Below, one piece after another: positions 54,474-63,968 of a stretch of 64,000 nt of DNA. Every line of letters begins with the position of its first letter. The stretch's first letter is position 1. Source of the DNA: Cytophagaceae bacterium. Its GTDB lineage: Bacteria; Bacteroidota; Bacteroidia; Cytophagales; Spirosomataceae. The notes beneath the pieces are model-generated. The model did not search any database. It saw only the letters and a list, made by a program, of their open reading frames with translations, and was not told the DNA's origin. The stretch is from NCBI GenBank assembly GCA_005791165.1, contig SXXW01000028.1:1-64000 (forward strand). Reading direction: 5' to 3'. A program made the translations under genes and the position numbers.

Positions 54474-57400
54474 ATGAAAAAAAAACAACCAATTAACACA
54501 ACCTATGGAATATTACTATTCCTATTGCTTTCGTGGCAGCCGAGTCACTCCCAAATTTTGGCCATGGTTCAGCAAACTAAACAAACTGAAACGTCCAAAA
54601 ATGATTCAAAAAAGGCACTAGGATCAATTTTAGTTGACCTTGAGGGGATTTACCGAGCCAATATATTTTTTGAACTCAATACGGTTGAAAATATATTTGT
54701 AAATCCTAAAATCATCAGCACGGGATTAAGCCTTGAGGAAAATTTAGAAAATATTTTGAAGCCTTTGGGTTTAACGTATAAGAAGAATAACAAAACATCT
54801 TATTCCATTACCATTGACAATATTTATAAAAAAACGAGTACGATAAATTTTACTCCGGCAATTATTAATGAATCAGACCAGAAATTAGGGCCTCAAGTAA
54901 AAGGTAGAGTTCTTGATGAAAATGGAAGTGGCTTGCCTGGCCTTAGTATTTTAATTAAGGGTACAACTCGGGGAACATCGACGGACATCAATGGTTCATT
55001 TCAACTAGAAGTGCCAACTTCTGAAACCGTTTTAGTTTTTAAATATTTAGGTTACGAGACGAAAGAGGTTATCGTTGGCAATCAAACTAATTTAGAAATT
55101 TCATTAAAGCCTGAAAATAAGTCTTTGACAGAAGTAGTTGTCACAGCTTTAGGTATAAAAAAGCAATCTAAAAGTGTGGGATATGCAACAGCTACTGTTG
55201 GAACAGATGAAATGACTTTAAATAGAACTCCCAATTTCATGAATGCCCTTCAGGGAAAAATGGCGGGTGTCAATATAACCCCTTTAGGTTCAGGACCTGC
55301 TGGAACAAGTAAAATTAGAATAAGGGGTCAATCTTCTTTTGGCGGAAATAATTCCCCATTAATTGTCGTAAATGGCGTACCTATAGACAATACAAATAAT
55401 GGAGCAAGGGGGGACGTTTCGGAAAGAGGATCCAATAGAACTTCAGATGGAGGAGATGGTTTAAGTAGTATTAACCCTGACGACATCGAAGCAATGACCG
55501 TTTTAAAGGGAGCGGCCGCTTCAGCCTTATATGGATCTCGTGCTAAGGATGGTGTTATTATGATTACAACAAAAACGAGAAGTAAGGGAAATGGCATTGC
55601 ATTAGCATACAATTCTAATTTCACTTCGGAAACACCTTTAGATTATACAGATTACCAATACGAATATGGACAGGGTGAAAATGGAATAAGACCTACAACG
55701 CCATTTCCAACTTCTGGGCAATGGAGTTTTGGAGAGAAATTTCAACCTGGTATGACGCAGATGTTATTTAATGGAGTCACATTACCCTATGAGCCACAAA
55801 GAAACCAAATATCCCAATTTTATAGACAAGGCTACACTTGGACAAATACCTTAACATTAACTTCAGGTGGGGAAAATGGTGGATTTAGTCTTTCCGTAGC
55901 GAATTTAGATAATCGCACAATTTTGCAAAATTCAGGATATGATAGGAAAACTATAAATCTAGGATTTACTCAAACATTATCTAAAAGATTAACGATATCT
56001 GGAAATATTAATTACTCCAACGAATACAGAAAAAACCCTCCCAATATTGCAGAGCAGGATTATAGTCCTGTAATTATATTTAATATGGCGAATTCAATGC
56101 CATTAAGTGCATTAGAACAATATGCGGAGGATGCGAATGGAAATGAAACCGTTTGGTCACGTTTTACAAATAGAACCAATCCATACTTTGCATTAAAAAG
56201 GTTTGATAACATTACGAATGATCGAATTTTTGGAAATCTAACGGCTAAATTCAATTTTACTGATTGGCTATTTATTCAGGGACGATTGGGACAAGATTAT
56301 TATTCAAGAGAGCAAGATTATAATTTACCCACGGGAACACAAAGACAAGTTGCAGCACCTGCAGGATTTGTTAATGGCCAATTTGTGCAAGATTCCAGAA
56401 ATGTCAGAGAGTTAAATATGGACTTTTTGTTAGGAGCTAATAAAACCTTTGGTTCATTTGGGGTTAATTTAAATGTTGGTGGTAATCAAATGTATAGAAG
56501 AATAAGTCGTCACAATGTATTTATTCAAGATTTTTATACACGAGATTTATATACGATTGGAAATGGCAGACAGAGAGATGCGACATATGATTTTTCTGAG
56601 CGCCAAGTAAATTCCTTGTATGGTTCGGCAGAAGTCTCATTTAAGGATTATTTATTCTTAAGTGGAACGGTTAGAAATGACTGGTTTTCAACATTATCTC
56701 CCGAAAATCGCAGTATACTATATCCATCGATTACCTCCAGTTTTGTATTTTCTCAAGCATTTGCAAGCGCTCTTCCAGAGTGGATAACTTTCGGGAAAAT
56801 CAGAGCGGCATATGCTGAGGTGGGTAGTGATACTGATGTTTCGCCATATGCAAATAACCTATTTTACGGGATAAATGCGCAACAATTTCCATCACCAGGC
56901 GGCGCGTCCCAACCATTGGCTAATATTAATGGATCTACGGTGCCCAATGCAAATTTAAGGCCCATGCGTGTGTCTGAAAAAGAAATTGGATTAGAGTTGA
57001 AATTATTTAATAATTCTCTTGGCCTGGATTTGACTTATTATGATAAGCTTTCCTCAGATCAAATTTTAAGAGCACAAACTTCAAATGCTGGTGGTTACTT
57101 ATCTCAATTAATCAATGTGGGACAAAGTAGAAACCAAGGAATTGAAATGCTCGTGTCGATAAATCCAATCAAATCTCAAAATTTTAATTGGAATCTAATT
57201 TTAAACGCTGCTTACAATAAAACAGAGGTATTAAACTTAGGGAACAATGTAACTAATAATATGATTACCGTTGGTACAGCAGATTTCTCAGGCGAATTAA
57301 GACAGGTTGTTGGGAAACCGATGGGCCAACTTTATGGATTTGGTTATATGCGTGATGCTCAAGGAAGACAAATATTTGATATTGGTAACGGTAGGCCTTT

Positions 57401-57965
57401 GAGAACAACTGATCAAATAGCCTTTGGATCTGCCATTCCATTATGGGTGGGAGGTATAACCAATAGTTTTTCAATTAAAGGAGTGGAAGTTTCATTTTTA
57501 ATCGATTTAAAATTTGGTCATAAAATGATTTCGGGTACAAATCATAATGCTTGGAGACATGGTTTATCAAAGGAAACACTTGTCGGAAGAGATGTTAATT
57601 ATGTCATTGGGAATGGGGTGAATCTTAATGGTCAAGTTAATGCAACTAAATCAGGAGTACAAGCATATTACGAAACCGTACGATCCCAAAATATTGCAGA
57701 ACAATTTGTGTATGATGCGGGACTTTGGCAATTACGTCAAATTATGATTGGATATGATTTGTCTAAATTTTTATCTAAAAAAACTCCATTCATAAAAGGA
57801 CTTAGAATAAATGCGGTGGCAAACAATGTGGCTGTTATAAAAAAATGGGTCCCTAATTTACATCCTGAGCAATTTGGTTTCCCATCTGACAATTTAGTTG
57901 GCTTAGAAGCTACAGGTTTACCCATCACGAGAAATATCGGTTTTAACCTTAATTTGAAATTTTAA
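54474..57965 (+). CDS. SusC/RagA-family TonB-linked outer-membrane transporter with STN domain
   Basis: 1163 residues. Signal peptide; STN signalling domain (about 45-118, GSILVDLEGIYRANIFFELNTVENI); CarboxypepD_reg-like domain (about 140-212, VKGRVLDENGSGLPGLSILIKG); TonB box (SLTEVVVTALGIKKQ); plug with MNALQGKMAGVNITPLGSG, IRIRGQSSFGGNNSPLIVVNGVPI and MTVLKGAAASALYGSRAKDGVI; then a long barrel ending in NIGFNLNLKF. The STN domain contacts FecR, so substrate binding can be reported to the sigma factor. Substrate unknown; the genes behind it suggest a sugar acid or a glycan containing one. Confidence 0.96.
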   Translation: MKKKQPINTTYGILLFLLLSWQPSHSQILAMVQQTKQTETSKNDSKKALGSILVDLEGIYRANIFFELNTVENIFVNPKIISTGLSLEENLENILKPLGLTYKKNNKTSYSITIDNIYKKTSTINFTPAIINESDQKLGPQVKGRVLDENGSGLPGLSILIKGTTRGTSTDINGSFQLEVPTSETVLVFKYLGYETKEVIVGNQTNLEISLKPENKSLTEVVVTALGIKKQSKSVGYATATVGTDEMTLNRTPNFMNALQGKMAGVNITPLGSGPAGTSKIRIRGQSSFGGNNSPLIVVNGVPIDNTNNGARGDVSERGSNRTSDGGDGLSSINPDDIEAMTVLKGAAASALYGSRAKDGVIMITTKTRSKGNGIALAYNSNFTSETPLDYTDYQYEYGQGENGIRPTTPFPTSGQWSFGEKFQPGMTQMLFNGVTLPYEPQRNQISQFYRQGYTWTNTLTLTSGGENGGFSLSVANLDNRTILQNSGYDRKTINLGFTQTLSKRLTISGNINYSNEYRKNPPNIAEQDYSPVIIFNMANSMPLSALEQYAEDANGNETVWSRFTNRTNPYFALKRFDNITNDRIFGNLTAKFNFTDWLFIQGRLGQDYYSREQDYNLPTGTQRQVAAPAGFVNGQFVQDSRNVRELNMDFLLGANKTFGSFGVNLNVGGNQMYRRISRHNVFIQDFYTRDLYTIGNGRQRDATYDFSERQVNSLYGSAEVSFKDYLFLSGTVRNDWFSTLSPENRSILYPSITSSFVFSQAFASALPEWITFGKIRAAYAEVGSDTDVSPYANNLFYGINAQQFPSPGGASQPLANINGSTVPNANLRPMRVSEKEIGLELKLFNNSLGLDLTYYDKLSSDQILRAQTSNAGGYLSQLINVGQSRNQGIEMLVSINPIKSQNFNWNLILNAAYNKTEVLNLGNNVTNNMITVGTADFSGELRQVVGKPMGQLYGFGYMRDAQGRQIFDIGNGRPLRTTDQIAFGSAIPLWVGGITNSFSIKGVEVSFLIDLKFGHKMISGTNHNAWRHGLSKETLVGRDVNYVIGNGVNLNGQVNATKSGVQAYYETVRSQNIAEQFVYDAGLWQLRQIMIGYDLSKFLSKKTPFIKGLRINAVANNVAVIKKWVPNLHPEQFGFPSDNLVGLEATGLPITRNIGFNLNLKF

Positions 57966-58009
57966 ACGATACCTTCTTTACTTAAATTCAATATTTAAAC
58001 TTCAATAAA

Positions 58010-59536
58010 ATGAAAAATATACTAATTAGTTCTTTGATTCTTCTAGGCACAATCGGTCTAGCAAGTTGTGATGAAGGATTTGACAAAATGAATGTAAATC
58101 CAATAGCACTTACTGCGGTAGAACCAGCGTATCAATTAAATACTACGATTGTTAATACGGCACCTAGCTATGGTAATTTAAGCTATGAAACTACTATAGT
58201 TAAACAAATGATAACTCCGTTTAGTGGACAAGGATCTGCTGCAAACTTTAATCAAGATAATAGATCTGTAGCCTCTGGAAATTGGAATTCTTTGTACCAA
58301 AATAACATAAAAGAGTTAACAGACGTGATCGCAAAAACAAAAGATATTCCTGCTAAATCTAATCTATATAATATGGCCAGAATTTGGAAGGCCTATTCAT
58401 TTATGATTTTAACGGATACCTATGGAGATGTTCCCTATTCACAAGCTGGTAAAAATTATTTAGAAGGCATTAGTGATCCTATTTACGATACACAAGAGTC
58501 TATTTATTCGGCTATTTTAACTGAATTGGAATCTGCGTCTGCGGCACTCGACGCATCTAAAGCAAAAGTAAGTACTGACTTACTATATGATGGTGATGTT
58601 ACAAAATGGAAAAGACTAGGTTTCTCATTATTACTAAGAGCTTCTATGCGATTATCAAAAGTTAATCCTGCTAAATCTGCTGAATACGTTGCTAAAGCAG
58701 TAGCTGGAGGCCTAATGCAGTCCAATGCGGACAACGCCATTATACGCCATAATTCAAATTTTGCGAATCCCATTGGCTCCCAACTAAATGGAGGTCAATC
58801 TGCATTTTTTTACTTAGCTGAAGATTTTGTCGAATTTTTGAAGAAGGCAAATGATCCTAGATTAGAAGCTATTGCGGTTCGATATGTAGGTGCAACCAGT
58901 GGAGCCCAACAAATTGAGTCAAGAGCGAACAGAACAAAAGATATACAAGTGGGTGCTCCGTTAGGATATGATAATACGACTATTACAGTAGCCGTAAAAG
59001 AAAAGAAATTAGCTAGTTTATGGGATTATAGCCAATTAGATCGTACTAGGGTAGGTGGATTAAATGCCCCAAGTTTTTTAGTTACCTATTCTCAGACGCA
59101 ACTTTTATTAGCAGAAGCTGTTCACAGAAAGTGGGCTACAGGAACTGCGTCAACTTTATATTCAAACGGAATTAAAGCCCATATGCAACAATTTGCATCT
59201 TATGGTGCTTCTTCAACAATATCTGATGCTGCAATCAATGGCTATTTACTTGCAAATACGCTGACGCCAGGAAAAGAATTGGAAGAGATCAATACTCAAT
59301 ATTGGGTTTCATCATTTTTAGTAGGTCCTGAGTCATGGGCTAATTTTAGAAGAAGTGGTTTTCCAGTATTAAAACCAAATTCTTTCCCAGGCAGTGACTT
59401 GAAAACTGAGCCTTTCATTCGCAGGTTAACTTACGTAGACGCAGAACTTAATGTGAACAAAGCCAATGTCCAAAAGGCTATTGAGCGACAAGGGGCAAAT
59501 ACTATGGATACCAGAATTTGGTGGGATAAAAAATAG
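58010..59536 (+). CDS. SusD/RagB-family lipoprotein (SusD-like_2)
   Basis: 508 residues: lipoprotein signal (LILLGTIGLASC, lipidated Cys at about 20), then a helical TPR-like SusD fold. The MNVNPIALTAVEPAYQLNTTIVN start, the ARIWKAYSFMILTDTYGDVPYSQAG stretch and TQYWVSSFLVGPESWANFRRSGFP belong to the SusD-like_2 subgroup, which usually pairs with SusC proteins for non-starch substrates. Caps the SusC barrel outside the cell. Follows susC after 45 bases. Confidence 0.94.
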   Translation: MKNILISSLILLGTIGLASCDEGFDKMNVNPIALTAVEPAYQLNTTIVNTAPSYGNLSYETTIVKQMITPFSGQGSAANFNQDNRSVASGNWNSLYQNNIKELTDVIAKTKDIPAKSNLYNMARIWKAYSFMILTDTYGDVPYSQAGKNYLEGISDPIYDTQESIYSAILTELESASAALDASKAKVSTDLLYDGDVTKWKRLGFSLLLRASMRLSKVNPAKSAEYVAKAVAGGLMQSNADNAIIRHNSNFANPIGSQLNGGQSAFFYLAEDFVEFLKKANDPRLEAIAVRYVGATSGAQQIESRANRTKDIQVGAPLGYDNTTITVAVKEKKLASLWDYSQLDRTRVGGLNAPSFLVTYSQTQLLLAEAVHRKWATGTASTLYSNGIKAHMQQFASYGASSTISDAAINGYLLANTLTPGKELEEINTQYWVSSFLVGPESWANFRRSGFPVLKPNSFPGSDLKTEPFIRRLTYVDAELNVNKANVQKAIERQGANTMDTRIWWDKK

Positions 59537-59550
59537 TTTTGATTCCTACT

Positions 59551-60321
59551 ATGCAAAGTCTTAAAAAACGAGTATTGAATGGGGAAACCCTTCACGGTTG
59601 TTGGTTAAATTTAGGGAGCCCATTGACCGCAGAAATTGTTGGTTTATCAGGTTTTGATTGGGTACTTATTGACTTAGAGCATGGCGCTGGAACTGAAATG
59701 ACCACCCTGGCACAACTCCAATCCTTAAAAAGCACGCCGGCTGTTCCTATCGTCCGAGTGGAAAGCAATGAAGCCCCTAGAATTGGGCGGGTGTTGGATA
59801 TGGGCGCCATGGGCGTGATGTGTCCCAAAATAAACGATGCTCAAGAAGCTCAAAAGGCAGTAAATGGTCTTTTATATCCACCCAATGGAAACAGAGGTGT
59901 GGCAAAAATGGTCAGAGCCACTGAATTTGGACTAAAATTTCAATCCTACTATGATTCTTCGACCGAGGAATTATTGGGAATTGTACAAATTGAAACCTCA
60001 GCAGCATTAGAAAATGTGGAAGAAATTGCAGCTGTCAATGGAGTAGATGTGCTATTTATAGGGCCTGCTGATTTAACCATGGAAATGGAGATTTTTGGAC
60101 AATTCGACCATCCCAAATTTTTAGATGCGATCCATTTAATTACTAGTGCTGCGAAAAAATTTGGTAAGGCCACTGGAATTTTATTCTTCAACATTTCTGA
60201 GTATGAAAAATATCATGCGATGGGAATTCGATTTTTAGCATGCGGCGCCGATGCAACTTTTGTTGCCGAAGGGGCTAGAAATATGTCGAAAAACTTAGAT
60301 GAATTGAGAAAAAATAAATAG
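59551..60321 (+). CDS. HpcH/HpaI-family 2-keto-3-deoxy acid aldolase
   Basis: 256 residues from the ATG at 59551 (a TTG at 59539 is possible but overlaps the spacing to susD). Class II pyruvate aldolase: catalytic base in IDLEHGAG, pyruvate-binding arginine in PIVRVES, metal-ligand glutamate in IVQIETSAALENVEEIAAV and aspartate in DVLFIGPADLTMEM. Such enzymes cleave 2-keto-3-deoxy acids to pyruvate plus an aldehyde (for example GarL, YfaU, HpaI). Next to a GarR-like reductase and a sugar-acid permease, a 2-keto-3-deoxy sugar acid is the likely substrate. Confidence 0.92.
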   Translation: MQSLKKRVLNGETLHGCWLNLGSPLTAEIVGLSGFDWVLIDLEHGAGTEMTTLAQLQSLKSTPAVPIVRVESNEAPRIGRVLDMGAMGVMCPKINDAQEAQKAVNGLLYPPNGNRGVAKMVRATEFGLKFQSYYDSSTEELLGIVQIETSAALENVEEIAAVNGVDVLFIGPADLTMEMEIFGQFDHPKFLDAIHLITSAAKKFGKATGILFFNISEYEKYHAMGIRFLACGADATFVAEGARNMSKNLDELRKNK

Positions 60322-60344
60322 ATTTTTATACAAATCAATACGAT

Positions 60345-61793
60345 ATGACAAGCTTAGATCCATTAATTATTTTATTTATTGGCATTATTATGGTTGTTGG
60401 AGGCATCATTGGACTCAAATTACATCCATTTTTAGCTTTGTTATTAGGAGCCTTTTCCGTAGCGATTTTAACATCTCCTGAAGCGATTCAGCAGTTTGCC
60501 ATCGACAAAGGACTATCCCCAACTGCGGCCTTATCTTTAGCAAAAAAGAGTGTAGGTGAACGCATTGCTACAGAATTTGGAAATACATGCGCTAAAATCG
60601 GGATATTAATAGCTATGGCCGCCATCATAGGCAAATGCATGTTGGAAAGTGGGGCGGCAGAACGCATCATCAGATCGATCCTTAAATTTACAGGAATAGA
60701 TAAGGCTCCCATTGCGTTTTTAGTCAGTAGTTTCTTTCTAGGGATCCCTGTATTTTTTGATACGGTTTTATTCTTAATGATTCCATTAGCCAAAGCAATG
60801 ACCTTTAGGATTGGCAAAAACTACCTATTACTAATACTGTGTATTATGGCGGGAGCCGCTATGGCAAATTCTCTGGTACCACCAGCGCCAGGGCCTCTTT
60901 TCCTGATCGGAGAAATGCACATCCCCATAGGTCTCATGATGATTGCGGGAACTATTGTCGGGCTGTTCACGATAACCTCAGGCTATTTTTTCGCAAAATG
61001 GGCCAATTTAAAATGGCCCATCGAATTAAGGGATTCGCTTGATGCCAAGTTAGAAGACATAAAAGTTATTTCAGCCAAGGAGACTGTCAAATTACCAAGT
61101 TTAGGAATTTCCCTCTTACCCATATTATTCCCATTACTATTCATTTGTTTGGATACGTTCATCAATGCATTTGTAACCAAAGGAGACACTTCAGGCAATT
61201 CTTCCTTATTGACATATACCCTTGCCCTTTTTAAATTTTTTGGGGATAAGAACGTGGCCATCATTTGTGGTGGAATTATTGCTCTACTGGTTTTAGTAAA
61301 AGAAAAAGGAAAAGATGAAAATTTGACATCGTTTGTGCAGGCAGCCTTAATGAGTGGGGGGGGAATCATTTTAATTACAGCTGCTGGAGGTGCTTTTGGG
61401 GGGATGCTCCAACAAACCGGAATAAGTAATAGGATTGCAGAAATGACAAAGGATTATCAAATAGCGCTCATTCCATTAGCATTCTTTATTGCTGCAATCG
61501 TTCGTACGGCACAAGGCTCAGCGACGGTCGCGTTAATAACCGCTTCAGGTATATTATCAGGTATGGCTAATAATGCAAACCTTGAATTTCACCCCGTCTA
61601 CTTAGGTTTAGCCATTGGATGTGGATCTAAATTAGTTCCTTGGATGAATGATGCAGGATTTTGGATTATATGTAAGCTTAGTAATTTAACAGAGAAAGAA
61701 GCATTAAAAACGATAACACCCATGTTAGCCATCATGGGATTTACCGGACTTATCATCATCATTATTGGCGCAAAACTATTTCCATTGGTTTAA
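60345..61793 (+). CDS. GntP-family sugar-acid permease
   Basis: 482 residues with about twelve membrane helices. GntP-type stretches: the N-terminal helices, GIPVFFDTVLFLMIPLAKAMTFRIGKNYLL, NSLVPPAPGPLFLIGEM, GGAFGGMLQQTGI and RTAQGSATVALITASGI. The family takes up gluconate, fructuronate, glycerate and related acids with protons. It is the inner-membrane step of this locus and the best clue that a sugar acid is handled. Spacing to neighbours is 23 and 13 bases, so one transcript is likely. Confidence 0.94.
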   Translation: MTSLDPLIILFIGIIMVVGGIIGLKLHPFLALLLGAFSVAILTSPEAIQQFAIDKGLSPTAALSLAKKSVGERIATEFGNTCAKIGILIAMAAIIGKCMLESGAAERIIRSILKFTGIDKAPIAFLVSSFFLGIPVFFDTVLFLMIPLAKAMTFRIGKNYLLLILCIMAGAAMANSLVPPAPGPLFLIGEMHIPIGLMMIAGTIVGLFTITSGYFFAKWANLKWPIELRDSLDAKLEDIKVISAKETVKLPSLGISLLPILFPLLFICLDTFINAFVTKGDTSGNSSLLTYTLALFKFFGDKNVAIICGGIIALLVLVKEKGKDENLTSFVQAALMSGGGIILITAAGGAFGGMLQQTGISNRIAEMTKDYQIALIPLAFFIAAIVRTAQGSATVALITASGILSGMANNANLEFHPVYLGLAIGCGSKLVPWMNDAGFWIICKLSNLTEKEALKTITPMLAIMGFTGLIIIIIGAKLFPLV

Positions 61794-61806
61794 AAATTAG
61801 TTAAAA

Positions 61807-62658
61807 ATGAAAAAAATTGGATTTATCGGCCTGGGAATCATGGGGAAACCGATGGCATTAAATCTATTAAAATCAGGGTTTGATGTAAGCGTTCTTAATA
61901 CAAGTAAAGCTTCCTTTGAATTGGAAAAAGCGGGAGCGCATGTGTGCGCCAACCTTGAAGATTTAAGTGCAAAAAGTGAGGTGATCATTACGATGCTGCC
62001 GGATTCACCAGAAGTATTAGAAGTCGTAAACCAACTTGTTCACTCGATAAAACCTGGGACATTATTTATTGACATGTCCAGTATTGCTCCGGCGGCAACA
62101 AAAAATATCGATGAATTATTAAAGAAAAAGGGGGTAGAGGCTTTAGACGCCCCTGTTTCCGGTGGCCAAGTAGGTGCCATTGCTGGTAGTTTATCCATTA
62201 TGGTGGGTGGGTGTGAAATGGCATTTAGAAATGCTTTACCTATTTTCGAAGCCATGGGAAAAAACATTGTACATATTGGAGAGTCGGGTGCGGGCCAAAT
62301 AACAAAAATATGTAATCAAATGATTGTTGGAATAACGATACAGGCCGTATCTGAAGCAATAACTTTGGCAAAATCAGCAGGAGTACATGTTGAAAAAGTA
62401 AGAGACGTGTTGTTAGGCGGTTTTGCCCAAAGTAAAATATTAGACCTTCATGGAAAAAGAATGATTGACGAAAATTTTGTTCCTGGATTTACCGTTAATT
62501 TGCATAACAAAGATTTAGGAATTGCCTTGAAAACAAGTCAAGAATTAGGTTTAAACTTACCTGGGACTGAAATGGCTGCCTCCTCAATGGGAAAAGCAAT
62601 AAAAAAAGGAAATGGGCATTTAGACCACAGTTCACTTATATTAAATTTAGAATCATAA
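61807..62658 (+). CDS. 3-hydroxyisobutyrate dehydrogenase-family reductase (GarR-like)
   Basis: 283 residues of the beta-hydroxyacid dehydrogenase family. Dinucleotide fold GFIGLGIMGKPMALNLLKSG, substrate-binding DAPVSGGQVGAIAGSLSIMVGG, and the catalytic lysine in GAGQITKICNQMIVG. GarR members reduce tartronate semialdehyde to glycerate; others act on succinic semialdehyde or hydroxyisobutyrate. Following the aldolase gene, it most likely reduces the aldehyde released by that aldolase. The exact aldehyde is inference. Confidence 0.9.
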   Translation: MKKIGFIGLGIMGKPMALNLLKSGFDVSVLNTSKASFELEKAGAHVCANLEDLSAKSEVIITMLPDSPEVLEVVNQLVHSIKPGTLFIDMSSIAPAATKNIDELLKKKGVEALDAPVSGGQVGAIAGSLSIMVGGCEMAFRNALPIFEAMGKNIVHIGESGAGQITKICNQMIVGITIQAVSEAITLAKSAGVHVEKVRDVLLGGFAQSKILDLHGKRMIDENFVPGFTVNLHNKDLGIALKTSQELGLNLPGTEMAASSMGKAIKKGNGHLDHSSLILNLES

Positions 62659-62685
62659 AAATTAAACTATTTAAACACTAGAACT

Positions 62686-63804
62686 ATGAAACGCAATAAT
62701 TTCTTAAAAGCTATAACAGCAAGTTCTGTAGGAGCAACCCTTTTAAATTCCACAGATGCAAAAGCATCGGTAGAAGCGATAGCGGCCCCTAAGAAAACAT
62801 TAATGACCGTAGGCTGCCAATCGGGTGGAACAACAATTGAGAATTTAGAATTTAAAGCTCGGCATGGCGTTTTCAATATTGATGGAGGAAGTCCCAAAAC
62901 AATTGTAGGCAAAGGCTGGGACCTAGAAGATTCATTAGCTAAAAAAGAAGCTTGCGAAAAATATGGTATCAAATTAGACGCCTACCATTTTCCATTGACA
63001 TCTGCCGGCATTGACAAAGTAGAATATCCGAATATCATGTTAGGAAAAAGCCCTGAAAGGGATCGGGAGATAGAGATACTCCAACAAATGATTCAGGTAG
63101 CTTCAAAGACTGGCATTAAAGTTTTGAATTACAATACGACTATTTTACCCGTTTTAAGGACAGGCCGAGTGGTAGATCCCAAAAGAGGAAATGTTGAATA
63201 TAATGTTTGGAACTATCAAGATGCTTTAAAAAGGAATGACCCAAAAACAATTGCAGGCGATGTGAGTGTTGAGCAAATGTTTGAAAGAATTACGTATTTA
63301 TTAGATAGAATTTTACCGGTTGCCAAAGAATACAAAGTCAAATTAGCGAATCACATAGCTGATCCGCCAACGCCCGTTGGATACAGAGGAATTACTAGAT
63401 GGAATAGCCCTGACGTTTTTAAAGGCATTCAACGATTTGCTAAACTATACGACAATGAATACCATGGATTTAATTTTTGCATCGGATCCATCGCAGAGGG
63501 ATTAAATGATCCAGCAAGCGAAATTTTTCCGATCATAAAATGGGTAGGTGAGCGCAATCAGATTTTCAACGTCCATTTAAGAAATATAAAGGGAGGATTT
63601 AATAACTTCCAAGAAGTATATCCAGATAATGGTGATATGAATTTTCTTAAGGTCGTACGGGCATTAAGAGATGTAGGATTTTCAGGCATGGTTATGCCGG
63701 ATCACGTGCCTCACCATCATGATGATTTAAAAGGTAATCAAGCGTTTTCATTTTGCTATGGATATATCAAAGGCTTAATTCAAGCTGTAAGCGAAGAAAA
63801 ATAA
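62686..63804 (+). CDS. mannonate dehydratase-like (UxuA-type) TIM-barrel protein with leader peptide
   Basis: 372 residues. The C-terminal half resembles UxuA: FNVHLRNIKGGFNNFQEVY, DNGDMNFLKVVRALRDVGFSG and MPDHVPHH, with the His/Asp/Cys metal-site pattern (NFCIGSIAEGLND). It begins MKRNNFLKAITASSVGATLL, which looks like a Tat leader with a degenerate arginine pair (K-R-N-N-F-L). Cytoplasmic UxuA has no such leader. If active it would dehydrate an aldonic acid to a 2-keto-3-deoxy acid, the substrate type of the aldolase gene. It could instead be a sugar epimerase/isomerase of the same barrel superfamily. Last gene of the run; a terminator follows. Confidence 0.78.
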   Translation: MKRNNFLKAITASSVGATLLNSTDAKASVEAIAAPKKTLMTVGCQSGGTTIENLEFKARHGVFNIDGGSPKTIVGKGWDLEDSLAKKEACEKYGIKLDAYHFPLTSAGIDKVEYPNIMLGKSPERDREIEILQQMIQVASKTGIKVLNYNTTILPVLRTGRVVDPKRGNVEYNVWNYQDALKRNDPKTIAGDVSVEQMFERITYLLDRILPVAKEYKVKLANHIADPPTPVGYRGITRWNSPDVFKGIQRFAKLYDNEYHGFNFCIGSIAEGLNDPASEIFPIIKWVGERNQIFNVHLRNIKGGFNNFQEVYPDNGDMNFLKVVRALRDVGFSGMVMPDHVPHHHDDLKGNQAFSFCYGYIKGLIQAVSEEK

Positions 63805-63811
63805 AAACATA

Positions 63812-63841
63812 AAAAAGGAGATCAAATTTGATCTCCTTTTT
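63812..63841. terminator. terminator of the SusCD catabolic locus
   Basis: A perfect 30-base palindrome (arms 63812-63826 and 63827-63841, core GGAGATC / GATCTCC) with A run before and T run after, 8 bases past the stop. It is symmetrical, so active in both directions. Confidence 0.88.
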
Positions 63842-63844
63842 ATG

Positions 63845-63881
63845 TTCGCTGTCAGCCCGCAGGGCATCTAGCACAAAGCCT
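63845..63881. repeat. 37-bp direct repeat, copy 1
   Basis: Identical over 37 bases with 63932-63968. It contains a tight palindrome GCCC-gca-GGGC (63855-63865). The copy starts 3 bases after the locus terminator. A 7-bp inverted pair (GCTGTCA at 63848-63854, TGACAGC at 63915-63921) brackets this copy and its spacer. Confidence 0.9.
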
Positions 63882-63931
63882 AACACCATTCGCTTGATAC
63901 TCCAAGTTCGGGAGTGACAGCTCCACTCTGT

Positions 63932-63968
63932 TTCGCTGTCAGCCCGCAGGGCATCTAGCACAAAGCCT
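63932..63968. repeat. 37-bp direct repeat, copy 2
   Basis: Identical to copy 1 at 63845-63881, 50 bases further on. It continues directly into a hairpin at 63969-63995, so the repeated unit may be part of a larger intergenic element that goes beyond the window. Confidence 0.9.

Noticed and set aside
63845-63968. The 37-bp repeats as a CRISPR array
   Set aside because: Only two copies with one 50-base spacer, no cas genes, and an internal palindrome plus flanking inverted repeats that fit an intergenic element better.
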